Shown piece by piece: positions 7,935 to 15,157 of a stretch of 33,032 nucleotides of DNA. Within the stretch, counting starts at the first letter, position 1. Each line of letters begins with the position of its first letter. The notes beneath the pieces were generated by a model. The model saw only the letters and a list, made by a program, of their open reading frames with translations, ran no database searches and had not been told where the DNA came from. The stretch is taken from NCBI GenBank assembly GCA_024639125.1, contig JAHEJA010000015.1, positions 1 to 33,032 on the forward strand. The letters run 5' to 3'. This DNA comes from Paracoccaceae bacterium. GTDB taxonomy: Bacteria; Pseudomonadota; Alphaproteobacteria; Rhodobacterales; Rhodobacteraceae. The position numbers and the translations under genes were made by a program.

Positions 7935-9770
7935 ATGAAACCCATCTCGGAATGGATAGACTTTCACGCCCCTGCTAACGGGCCACCACCGCGCACCCTT
8001 TGGGGGTTTGCGAAATGGTCGCTCAAGGGCAGCTGGTCCATGGTGCTTTTGGCGGCGGTCTTTTCAGCCTTAGCTGGGCTTACCGAAGTTGTCAGCGCTT
8101 GGGTCTTGGGCACTGTGATCGACGCAGCGATTGATAGCCCCCGCGCCAGCGTTTTTGCCGACAATATAGGCATTCTGCTTTTGGCTATTGCATTTTATTT
8201 GATCGCACGTCCGATGTCTTTTTGGCTTAGCGCAATTTTTCAAAGCTATATCGTTCAGCCGAATATACTTAACCTTATTTTATCGCGGCTGCACCGCCAT
8301 TCATTGGGACAATCCGTTGATTTTTTCGACAATGATTTTGCGGGGCGCATTGCCCAGAAAGAAATGCAAACGGCACGCGCCCTAAGTGACACAGTGGTCG
8401 AAACCATTCATACGGTCATTTTTGCCCTCGCCTCTGTCCTAGGCTCTATCGTCTTGGTTGCTGCTATCAGTGGTTGGATGAATGTGACGCTTATCATTTG
8501 GATTTGCGTCTATGTGTTCGTCATTCACCGCTTTATTCCGCTGGTACGCGCCAGATCAGCAGATCGCGCAAGCACCCGCGCGATGGTGACGGGTCAGGTG
8601 GTCGATACAATCACCAACATTAAAACAGTCAAGCTTTTCGCGCATGCAGATCACGAAGATCGTGCAGCGCTGAATGCTATGGGGTCCTTTCGTATTGCAG
8701 CGCTGCGACATGCGGATGTGATGGTACGATTCCGACTTTGGCTTATGGGGTTAGCCGGTATTTTACCTATTGCTTTAATTGGTGTGTCTCTTTGGGAATG
8801 GTCCATCGGGTCGGCAACAGCAGGCGACATTGCATTGGCAGGTGCGATTTCAATGCGGCTATCGCAAATGACAGGTTGGGTCAGTTTTAGCTTGATGGGT
8901 ATATTCGGCAACATTGGCGAAGTCGAAGACGGCATTCGCACATTGACACCACCCCACACCCTTGTGAATGCAGAAAACGCCACTGAGCTAAAAGTGACCA
9001 GTGGTCAGGTTACCTTTGCAGATGTGGACTTTACCTATGGTCGTGATGTCGGAGGCGTATCAGGATTATCGCTTACCATTAACGCACATGAAAAATTGGG
9101 GATCGTTGGGGCATCGGGGGCAGGCAAATCAACCTTGGTTGCTTTGTTATTGCGGCTCTATGATAGCGAAGCAGGACACATCACCATCGATGGTCAAAAC
9201 GTCACCTCAGTAACCCAAGAATCCCTGCGTCAAAACATCGGCATGGTAACCCAAGAAACCGCGATGTTTAACCGCTCGGCACGAGACAACATTAAATATG
9301 GACGACCCGATGCCACGGATGAACAAATCTTCGAAGCCGCAATCAAAGCCGAAGCACATGAATTCATCCAAGACCTGCAAGACCACAAAGGTCGACGTGG
9401 ATACGACGCGCACCTCGGCGAACGCGGTGTAAAATTGTCAGGTGGGCAACGGCAACGCATTGCCTTGGCACGGGCGATCCTAAAGGACGCCCCTATTTTG
9501 ATTTTGGACGAAGCCACAAGCGCGCTAGACAGCGAAGTCGAAGCATCCATTCAAACCGCGCTAGAAACGGTAATGGACGGAAAAACAGTTCTAGCAATTG
9601 CCCACCGATTATCCACGATTTCTAAAATGGATAGGATTGTCGTTTTGGACAAAGGGAAAATTGTCGAAGACGGAACGCATAACGATCTTTTGGCGTTGAA
9701 CGGGCTTTATGCACTTTATTGGAACCGGCAATCTGGCGGCTTTATCGGGTTAGAGGATCCCCACGAATAA
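7935..9770 (+). CDS. ABC transporter half-molecule (fused permease and ATPase), second of the pair
   Basis: The protein has 611 residues from the ATG at 7935, 5 bases after the first half-transporter; an in-frame ATG at 7890 lies inside that gene and is unlikely. It has the same layout as its neighbour: a proline-rich N-terminus, six membrane helices, then Walker A GASGAGKST at 392-400, LSGGQ at 501-505, Walker B with Asp525 and Glu526, and an AHRLST switch region. Unlike asymmetric heterodimeric exporters such as TM287/288 or TAP, neither member lacks the catalytic glutamate or shows a degenerate signature. The C-terminal ends are also alike (WxRQSGGF near the end of both), which points to an old tandem duplication. 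The substrate is unknown. Confidence 0.93.
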   Translation: MKPISEWIDFHAPANGPPPRTLWGFAKWSLKGSWSMVLLAAVFSALAGLTEVVSAWVLGTVIDAAIDSPRASVFADNIGILLLAIAFYLIARPMSFWLSAIFQSYIVQPNILNLILSRLHRHSLGQSVDFFDNDFAGRIAQKEMQTARALSDTVVETIHTVIFALASVLGSIVLVAAISGWMNVTLIIWICVYVFVIHRFIPLVRARSADRASTRAMVTGQVVDTITNIKTVKLFAHADHEDRAALNAMGSFRIAALRHADVMVRFRLWLMGLAGILPIALIGVSLWEWSIGSATAGDIALAGAISMRLSQMTGWVSFSLMGIFGNIGEVEDGIRTLTPPHTLVNAENATELKVTSGQVTFADVDFTYGRDVGGVSGLSLTINAHEKLGIVGASGAGKSTLVALLLRLYDSEAGHITIDGQNVTSVTQESLRQNIGMVTQETAMFNRSARDNIKYGRPDATDEQIFEAAIKAEAHEFIQDLQDHKGRRGYDAHLGERGVKLSGGQRQRIALARAILKDAPILILDEATSALDSEVEASIQTALETVMDGKTVLAIAHRLSTISKMDRIVVLDKGKIVEDGTHNDLLALNGLYALYWNRQSGGFIGLEDPHE

Positions 9771-9808
9771 GGCTTTAATATGGTTACGTTTCCAAGTATC
9801 AGAAGCGC

Positions 9809-11026
9809 ATGACACAGCATAGCATTCTTAGACTTGGACACCATGGTGACGGCATTGCCGAAGGACCTGTTTTTGCCCCTCTTACCCTTCCTGGGGAAGT
9901 GGTCACAGGGACTTTGGATGGTACGCGTTTGAAGGATGTGAAAATTGTAACGCCCTCGGACGCGCGGGTCGCAGCGCCCTGTTCTCATTTCAAAAGCTGT
10001 GGCGGATGTCAGTTGCAGCATGCCTCTGACCCCTTTGTGGCAGAGTACAAAGTAAACATCGTAAAAACGGCGCTATCCTCGCATGGATTAAGCACCGAAA
10101 TGCGCCCTTGCCTTACATCCCCCAAAGCCAGCCGCCGCCGGGCAAGCTTTTCTGTAAAGCGCACCAAAAAAGGGGCTATGGGCGGGTTCCACACGCGTGG
10201 ATCGGACATTGTGATCGAGGTCCCTAATTGTATCCTTGTGCATCCGGATATCCTAAGCGCGCGTCCAATTATCGAAGCCATTGCCTGTGTCGGGGGCAGC
10301 CGCAAAGCCGAATTGGCAGCCACGGTTACTTTGTCTAATGCAGGTCTCGACATTGCGGTAAGCAATGGCAAACCATTGGATGGCCCATTGCGCATCGCCT
10401 TAGCACAAGAAACCGAAAAACACGGGATTGCGCGATTGGCATGGGACGGAGAAGTCATCGCTATGCGCCATCCGCCAAGCCAAACCTTTGGCAGCGCCAA
10501 AGTTGTTCCCCCTGCTGGTAGCTTTCTTCAAGCGACCCCAGAAGGCGAAGCAGATCTGCTTCGAACCGTTCAGGAAATTGTTGGCTCGGCTGCACGTATT
10601 ATTGATCTTTTTTCTGGGTGTGGAACATTTTCTTTACCGCTTGCCAAAACAGCAGAAATCCACGCCGTAGAGGGTGACACAGAAATGGTCAGAGCCTTGG
10701 ATGCAGGTTGGCGCCAAGCTGTCGGACTAAAAAAGGTTACTCACGAAGCGCGTGATCTTTTTCGCCGCCCACTCATGTTGGATGAATTGGTCAAGTTTGA
10801 CGCGGCCGTTATTGATCCCCCACGCGCAGGCGCAGAAGCCCAGATTTCCGTGTTGGCTGAAAGCCGGATAAAAACAATTGCCTATGTGTCGTGTAATCCT
10901 GTGACATTTGCGCGGGATGCTGCAACCCTAGAGGCACATGGATATACGCTTGAGTTTGTCCAAACTGTTGATCAATTTAGGTGGTCTTCGCACACAGAGC
11001 TGGTCGCCAAATTTACCAAAGCCTAA
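9809..11026 (+). CDS. Class I SAM-dependent RNA m5U methyltransferase (RlmD/TrmA family) with Fe-S cluster
   Basis: The protein has 405 residues. A short TRAM-like RNA-binding N-terminus (LGHHGDGIAEG) is followed by four cysteines that fit a [4Fe-4S] site: Cys58, Cys64, Cys67 (C-x5-C-x2-C) and Cys141. The SAM-binding motif IIDLFSGCGTFSLP, the DPPRAG motif, the nucleophile Cys362 in YVSCNPVTFARD and the general base Glu397 in SSHTELV are all present. These enzymes methylate C5 of a uridine in 23S rRNA, such as U1939 or U747 in E. coli. Which site applies here is not clear, so no gene symbol is given. It lies 38 bp after the ABC pair on the same strand. Confidence 0.9.
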   Translation: MTQHSILRLGHHGDGIAEGPVFAPLTLPGEVVTGTLDGTRLKDVKIVTPSDARVAAPCSHFKSCGGCQLQHASDPFVAEYKVNIVKTALSSHGLSTEMRPCLTSPKASRRRASFSVKRTKKGAMGGFHTRGSDIVIEVPNCILVHPDILSARPIIEAIACVGGSRKAELAATVTLSNAGLDIAVSNGKPLDGPLRIALAQETEKHGIARLAWDGEVIAMRHPPSQTFGSAKVVPPAGSFLQATPEGEADLLRTVQEIVGSAARIIDLFSGCGTFSLPLAKTAEIHAVEGDTEMVRALDAGWRQAVGLKKVTHEARDLFRRPLMLDELVKFDAAVIDPPRAGAEAQISVLAESRIKTIAYVSCNPVTFARDAATLEAHGYTLEFVQTVDQFRWSSHTELVAKFTKA

Positions 11027-11089
11027 TACGAATGCGCACTGGGCAGCCTATCGATGTTTGCCTAAACTATAATCAAAAAGAGCAGTCTT

Positions 11090-11581
11090 ATGAAATCAAT
11101 GCGCCTTGTTGCCCTTCTTCTTGTTGCGCTATCCTTTGGCGCATGTTCAAAATCGGGCGGACCTATTATTCCCGACATTACAGGCATCGTGGTCGATAAA
11201 GGCGATCGCAAGATGTATTTGGTGTCCAAAAATACCGTTAAAAAAACATACGACATCAGCTTGGGATTCGCCCCAACTGGGGACAAGAAAATTCGGGGCG
11301 ATGGCAAAACACCCGAAGGAACTTATATCATCGACCGCAAGAACCCCAACAGCCAGTTTTACCTGTCGCTAGGGATTAACTATCCAAACATCAACGACGT
11401 TGCAGAAGCACGCGCATTGGGACAAAACGCCGGCGGAGATATCTTTATCCACGGGCGTTCTGGCACAGATTGGATGACCAAACGAGATTGGACAGCTGGA
11501 TGCATCGCGGTCAAAAACGATGAAATCCGCGAAATCTATCAATCGGTCCGCGTCGGCACACCGATCTTTATTCGTCCGTAA
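11090..11581 (+). CDS. L,D-transpeptidase family lipoprotein (YkuD domain)
   Basis: The 163-residue precursor has a lipoprotein signal peptide, with lipobox LSFGAC placing the acylated cysteine at residue 19. The rest is a YkuD-type domain with the catalytic region IHGRSGTDWMTKRDWTAGCIAV, giving His121 and nucleophile Cys138. The DWTAGCIAV-NDEI pattern is that of the YafK/ErfK branch. Some members act as L,D-transpeptidases that cross-link peptidoglycan; others are amidases that cut links between peptidoglycan and outer-membrane proteins, so the exact activity is open. It should act in the periplasm, tethered to a membrane. It converges on the CAP-domain gene with a 14-bp overlap. Confidence 0.88.
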   Translation: MKSMRLVALLLVALSFGACSKSGGPIIPDITGIVVDKGDRKMYLVSKNTVKKTYDISLGFAPTGDKKIRGDGKTPEGTYIIDRKNPNSQFYLSLGINYPNINDVAEARALGQNAGGDIFIHGRSGTDWMTKRDWTAGCIAVKNDEIREIYQSVRVGTPIFIRP

Positions 11582-12113
11582 CGGCAACCGAACTTAGCGA
11601 TTGGCCCCCTGTTACAAGGGTCCACCAAATCTTGCCGTTTGGTTCCTGAAACCAGGAAAAGCCCATCTCTAGGGCTTGAGTATCCAAAATGACAAAGCGC
11701 GTGTCTTTTTCAGACATCCACGCAGCCAAGGTGTCTAATTCGTTTTCGTATGTTTCAGAAATCGTTTCACCAATTAGGATACCCGGATAGCCAACGCGTT
11801 CGACGCGATCCAATGGCGACGAACCGTCAGACCCAAAGTGCCAAGGGCGATTCTGAATAGACATGTCGCGAGAATGCGTTGCTGCCGCCGCATTAAGTTG
11901 TGAATTTAGCGTCAATGTCGGCGCGCCAACTGAATTTCGCAACGCGTTCACTGAATCAAGCATACGGTATTGCACCGTTGCTTCGTTTTGTGCCGCTAAA
12001 TTGTAAAATTTTGGGATTGGCTTGCCGTCTACAGCCAATTGATTGGTTGTTTCGGTTGTACAGGCTGCCAGCCCCAATACCAAAACAGCAACTGATACTA
12101 ATCGTTTGAACAT
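11568..12113 (-). CDS. CAP-domain (SCP/PR-1-like) lipoprotein
   Basis: The protein has 181 residues from the ATG at 12113, chosen because AGGA precedes it; an ATG at 12128 would add five residues. Lipobox LGLAAC makes Cys18 the acylated residue. The CAP fold is recognisable from HSRDMSIQN (His80), HFGSDGSSPLDRVERVGYPG (His92) and GETIS with Glu116, followed by AAWMSEKDTRFVIL. The usual GEN of the family is GET here. Bacterial CAP proteins are extracytoplasmic and mostly of unknown function; some bind sterols, lipids or cell-wall material. Lying between two L,D-transpeptidase genes, it may act at the cell envelope, but that is context only. Its 3' end overlaps the upstream transpeptidase gene by 14 bp. 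Confidence 0.85.
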   Translation of the reverse strand: MFKRLVSVAVLVLGLAACTTETTNQLAVDGKPIPKFYNLAAQNEATVQYRMLDSVNALRNSVGAPTLTLNSQLNAAAATHSRDMSIQNRPWHFGSDGSSPLDRVERVGYPGILIGETISETYENELDTLAAWMSEKDTRFVILDTQALEMGFSWFQEPNGKIWWTLVTGGQSLSSVAVTDE

Positions 12114-12272
12114 TTTTCCTGATCCCATGATTTGAAACCCTCTTATGATAAGATGAGTGACCTTTCAAACCCAGTTTAGCAAAACTTAGCCGGTTCACGT
12201 TGGTTTGAATTGAGAGTGCGGCTTTCACGCAATATAAGGCGGTAAATATACCCATAATGTTAGGTCATTACT

Positions 12273-12860
12273 ATGTCTCGACTTTCTCGTCGTACCTTTA
12301 TCGCTTCTGCCGGTGCTGCTGGCGCTGCGGCGCTTGCGTCCCCCAGCCTTGCTTTGGAGGGAAGTACAGAATTGGAACAGTCCATTTCTGCAAACGTACG
12401 CCATAATATGTCTAGTTTTCGCACATTTGACTGGCGGCCGTATTTTCCAACACTTCGCAATGGTGCAATCCTTGTAGATATCTCATCACGCGCTTTGCAC
12501 TATTGGTCTGAAGACGGGCAAGACTATAAACTTTATCCATCTTCTGTCCCGATGACCACGGATTTGACCCGCAAAGGCCGCACAGAAGTGATTCGAAAAG
12601 TAGACGGCCCTTCATGGCGCCCAACCCCTTCTATGCGCGAGCGCAATCCTGAATGGCCGGAGTTTATTCCTCCTGGACCTGCGAATCCCCTTGGCACGCA
12701 TGCCTTGTACCTAAGCTGGACCTACTACCGCATCCACGGAACACACGATACGCGTAAAATTGGACGTCGTTCATCAAACGGATGCATCGGATTATACAAC
12801 GAACACATCGCAGAGTTGTTTGAAAAGGCGAAAATCGGCACACAAGTGTTGCTGATTTGA
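12273..12860 (+). CDS. L,D-transpeptidase with twin-arginine signal peptide
   Basis: The protein has 195 residues. A Tat signal is clear: SRRTFIASAG at residues 5-14, an alanine-rich core, and a likely cleavage near residue 28 (SLA-LEG). The YkuD domain carries the full catalytic motif from RIHGTHDTRKIGRRSSNGCIGL, with His155 and nucleophile Cys171. IGRRSSNGCIGL is the canonical form in peptidoglycan L,D-transpeptidases that make 3-3 cross-links or attach lipoproteins to the wall. Export by Tat rather than Sec is common for this protein group in Rhodobacterales. It is transcribed away from the CAP lipoprotein, with a 159-bp divergent region between them. Confidence 0.92.
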   Translation: MSRLSRRTFIASAGAAGAAALASPSLALEGSTELEQSISANVRHNMSSFRTFDWRPYFPTLRNGAILVDISSRALHYWSEDGQDYKLYPSSVPMTTDLTRKGRTEVIRKVDGPSWRPTPSMRERNPEWPEFIPPGPANPLGTHALYLSWTYYRIHGTHDTRKIGRRSSNGCIGLYNEHIAELFEKAKIGTQVLLI

Positions 12861-12989
12861 CATTATATTGCGCAAACTGAGTAATCTAATGATTGCATGC
12901 TTCACCTGAATGGATATATTGGCGATATTGTTGAAATCAGGTCATCGGCCTGAAATATATATCGTGTTTGCGAGAAATGAGGTAATAAA

Positions 12990-13175
12990 ATGAAAAAGTT
13001 CGCTCTTGCCACAGCATTTGCAGTAGCAGCATCCGCAGCAGTCGCGGGTAACCCAATTGAACCAATGATGGAAGCTCCAGTAATCGAAGCGGTTACAGAA
13101 ACAGCTTCTTCTTCAGGTTCTAACTTGATCCTTCCTGGCATCATCCTTTTGATGATCGCTGCGGCAATGAACTAA
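12990..13175 (+). CDS. Small exported protein with C-terminal transmembrane segment
   Basis: The 61-residue protein is supported by Shine-Dalgarno GAGGT upstream of the ATG, a Sec-type signal peptide (MKKFALATAFAVAASAAVAG, cleavage after about residue 19), a short acidic/proline spacer (NPIEPMMEAPVIEAV), a Ser/Gly linker, and a hydrophobic C-terminal helix (about 46-59, LILPGIILLMIAAAM). After cleavage about 42 residues would remain, anchored in the inner membrane with the N-terminus outside. I recall similar small proteins in other Rhodobacterales, annotated as hypothetical; no function is known to me. It has its own 129-bp leader and is closed by tandem hairpins, so it is probably a single-gene, well expressed transcript. 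Confidence 0.8.
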   Translation: MKKFALATAFAVAASAAVAGNPIEPMMEAPVIEAVTETASSSGSNLILPGIILLMIAAAMN

Positions 13176-13196
13176 TATAGCTCTGCTATATTTTTT
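13174..13196 (+). terminator. Weak AT-rich hairpin overlapping the stop codon
   Basis: AATATAG (13174-13180) and CTATATT (13186-13192) form a 7-bp stem with loop CTCTG, and a run of T follows. The 5' arm includes the last bases of the TAA stop of the small exported protein. The stem is weak, and it may be an aid to the strong terminator just downstream. Confidence 0.4.
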
Positions 13197-13232
13197 AAAA
13201 TTGGCCACGGTTTTCCGTGGCCAATTTTTTTT
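13197..13232 (+). terminator. Strong intrinsic terminator
   Basis: A near-perfect 14-bp stem runs from AAAATTGGCCACGG (13197-13210) through the loop TTTT (13211-13214) to CCGTGGCCAATTTT (13215-13228), followed by more T up to 13232. It ends the small exported protein transcript and separates it from the biotin transporter promoter, which begins only 6 bases later. Confidence 0.93.
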
Positions 13233-13237
13233 GTGCG

Positions 13238-13266
13238 TTGACAGAAACTCGCGTGACTTGTCTAAG
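13238..13266 (+). promoter_or_regulatory. Probable sigma-70 promoter of bioMNY
   Basis: A consensus -35 box, TTGACA (13238-13243), is followed after 17 bases by TCTAAG (13261-13266), a fair -10 box. Transcription would start near 13273, leaving a short leader before the bioM ATG at 13290. I see no BioR-like site (TTATCTATAA type) here. Confidence 0.5.
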
Positions 13267-13289
13267 AGCATTAAAAACTGGGGTTAGCC

Positions 13290-13991
13290 ATGAAACCGGC
13301 CCAAATCGCGATCACCGATCTTAGCTACAGACTTGATAATCGCACTCTCTTGTCGATCAATTCTTTGACACTATCGGCGCATCGCATTGCGGTTTTAGGA
13401 CGAAATGGATCGGGCAAAACAACTTTGGCACGGGTGCTTAGTGGATTGATCGCCCCAACCACTGGCACAGTTAAGATTGGCGATGTCGCCCCGCTTCACG
13501 ACCGCAAAAAAGCCATTCAAACCGTTGGGATTTTATTTCAAAATCCTGATCATCAAATCATCTTCCCAACTGTCATCGAAGAAATAGCTTTTGGATTGTC
13601 TCAACTTGGCCAGACCAAAGAGCAAGCACGCGAAAATGCACGCCATATGCTGGCACGGTTCGACCGAAGCGATTGGGCGGAACGATCCATATCTACATTA
13701 TCACAAGGGCAACGACATTTGGTTTGCTTGATGGCGGTCTTGGCAATGTCTCCGCGTGTCATCATTTTGGATGAACCCTTTTCCGGCTTGGATATTCCGA
13801 CCAAAGCAGCATTGGATCGTGAATTCGCCCAAATCGAACAGACATTAATTCATATCACCCATGACACCTCGACTATTGAAAACTACGATCATGTGATTTG
13901 GCTAGAGCAGGGACGCGTTGCATCACAAGGCAGCCCAAAAGACGTCGTGCCCGCTTATCATGCGGCCATGTCAGAAAGCATAACTCTCTGA
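13290..13991 (+). CDS. bioM: Biotin ECF transporter ATPase (A component)
   Basis: The 233-residue ATPase has Walker A GRNGSGKTT at 37-45, Q-loop Gln84 in ILFQNPDHQIIFPT, signature LSQGQ at 137-141, Walker B with Asp161 and Glu162, and the switch His191. FQNPDxQ is typical of ECF/cobalt-type ATPases, and LSQGQRHLVCL in place of LSGGQ is, as far as I recall, typical of BioM. With BioN and BioY it forms the three-part biotin uptake system known from Rhodobacter capsulatus, powering high-affinity biotin import at the inner membrane. Its TGA shares one base with the ATG of bioN, so the two are translationally coupled. The next two genes confirm the assignment. Confidence 0.92.
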   Translation: MKPAQIAITDLSYRLDNRTLLSINSLTLSAHRIAVLGRNGSGKTTLARVLSGLIAPTTGTVKIGDVAPLHDRKKAIQTVGILFQNPDHQIIFPTVIEEIAFGLSQLGQTKEQARENARHMLARFDRSDWAERSISTLSQGQRHLVCLMAVLAMSPRVIILDEPFSGLDIPTKAALDREFAQIEQTLIHITHDTSTIENYDHVIWLEQGRVASQGSPKDVVPAYHAAMSESITL

Positions 13992-14596
13992 TGCTCGCCC
14001 TAAGCACACCGTTTGCCACCGTATTTCATCCAATTCCAGCCGGTGCCAAACTATTGGCATTGCTCCTTTGCTCTACCATGCTTTTTCTGGTGACGAGCTT
14101 ATCCCTTCACATCCTGTTTCTGATTGGGACAGCTCTTCTTTATGTGTCACAAGGGACAGCTTTCCTTTGGTTTGGCGTGCGGCTTTTAAAGCCATTGTGG
14201 ATTTTCATTGCTCTTATTGCACTCTGGCACGTTTTCACAGCCGACATACCCCAAGGCTTGATCATTTTGATCCGAATGATCACGGCGGTGAGCCTTGCGA
14301 ATTTGGTCACCTGCACGACACCAACGGATGCTCTGATTGACACCGTTATGCGGCTTTTCTCGCCTTTGAAACGATTTGGAGTCAAACCAAAACGCATCGG
14401 TTTAATGATCGCTTTGTTTCTACGATTCACACCCGTTTTAATCCAAAAATCCGCACATCTTCAGGACGCCTTTCGCGCGAGAAGTGCAAAGAAATCAACA
14501 TGGAAAACCGTTTTACCCTTGGCCGTAATTGCGCTAGATGACGCAGAACACGTCGCCGAAGCGTTACGCGCCCGGGGTGGAATTGACGGAACTTAA
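13991..14596 (+). CDS. bioN: Biotin ECF transporter transmembrane (T) component
   Basis: The 201-residue protein has about four to five membrane helices in residues 18-105 and a C-terminal cytoplasmic part with the two short coupling motifs typical of T components: Ala-Arg-Ser at about 163-165 (FRARSAKKS) and Ala-Arg-Gly at about 194-196 (LRARGG). In this family these helices sit in grooves of the ATPases and transmit ATP hydrolysis to the substrate-binding subunit. The start ATG at 13991 overlaps the bioM stop (TGATG). In-frame upstream starts lie inside bioM and are rejected. Gene order bioM-bioN-bioY is a common arrangement. Confidence 0.9.
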   Translation: MLALSTPFATVFHPIPAGAKLLALLLCSTMLFLVTSLSLHILFLIGTALLYVSQGTAFLWFGVRLLKPLWIFIALIALWHVFTADIPQGLIILIRMITAVSLANLVTCTTPTDALIDTVMRLFSPLKRFGVKPKRIGLMIALFLRFTPVLIQKSAHLQDAFRARSAKKSTWKTVLPLAVIALDDAEHVAEALRARGGIDGT

Positions 14597-14611
14597 CGAA
14601 AGTAGCCTTTA

Positions 14612-15157
14612 ATGGAACGCAACATTGTCCTTATCACCCTGTTCGCCGCACTGATCGCAGTGCTCGGACTTGTCCCCAAAATCACCCTTGCTACAGGTGT
14701 TCCAATCACCGCCCAAAGCATGGGCATCATGCTCTGTGGAACAGTATTGGGCGCAAAACGCGGCTTTCAGGCGGTTCTTTTGTTTGTCTTTTTAACGGCG
14801 GTTGGCTTGCCCTTGCTAGCCGGTGGTCGCGGTGGCCTTGGTATTTTTGCATCTCCAAGCATGGGATTTGTCATAGGCTTTCCTATTGCGGCCTATGCTA
14901 TTGGTTGGGTGATGGAAAAAACCAAAACAATGGCGATATTGCCCTCTGCGGTTATTGCGGCCGCGATTGGTGGTATCTTGGTGCTTTATATCCCTGGAAT
15001 ATTGGGAATGGCGGTCATGTTAGACAAAACGGTAATAGGTGCAGCAACCTTGATGACACCTTTCCTTCCGGGGGATGTAATCAAGGTGGTCCTAACAGCA
15101 GTTATAACCGCTGGCATTTACAAAGCGCGTCCACATATGGTGCTATCACGCACCTAA
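14612..15157 (+). CDS. bioY: Biotin ECF transporter substrate-binding (S) component
   Basis: The 181-residue, very hydrophobic protein has about six helices. BioY family marks are GVPITAQSMGIMLCGTVLG (about 29-47), LPLLAGGRGGLG (about 66-77) and FLPGDVIKV near 151-159; these line the biotin pocket or pack against the T component. BioY binds biotin in the membrane and can work alone at low rate in some bacteria; here it has the full BioMN energising module. It starts 15 bases after bioN. Its stop overlaps the stop of the opposing thiolase gene by 4 bp, so transcripts of the two operons meet end to end. Confidence 0.95.
   Translation: MERNIVLITLFAALIAVLGLVPKITLATGVPITAQSMGIMLCGTVLGAKRGFQAVLLFVFLTAVGLPLLAGGRGGLGIFASPSMGFVIGFPIAAYAIGWVMEKTKTMAILPSAVIAAAIGGILVLYIPGILGMAVMLDKTVIGAATLMTPFLPGDVIKVVLTAVITAGIYKARPHMVLSRT

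Noticed and set aside
6100-9770. The similar ABC genes considered as a recent duplication or mobile repeat
   Set aside because: The proteins differ throughout, including their N-termini and helices, and no flanking direct repeats are visible; an old paralogous pair is simpler.
10009-10500. 163-codon minus-strand ORF opposite the RNA methyltransferase gene
   Set aside because: It is a shadow frame; the plus strand has the Fe-S cysteines and all methyltransferase motifs.
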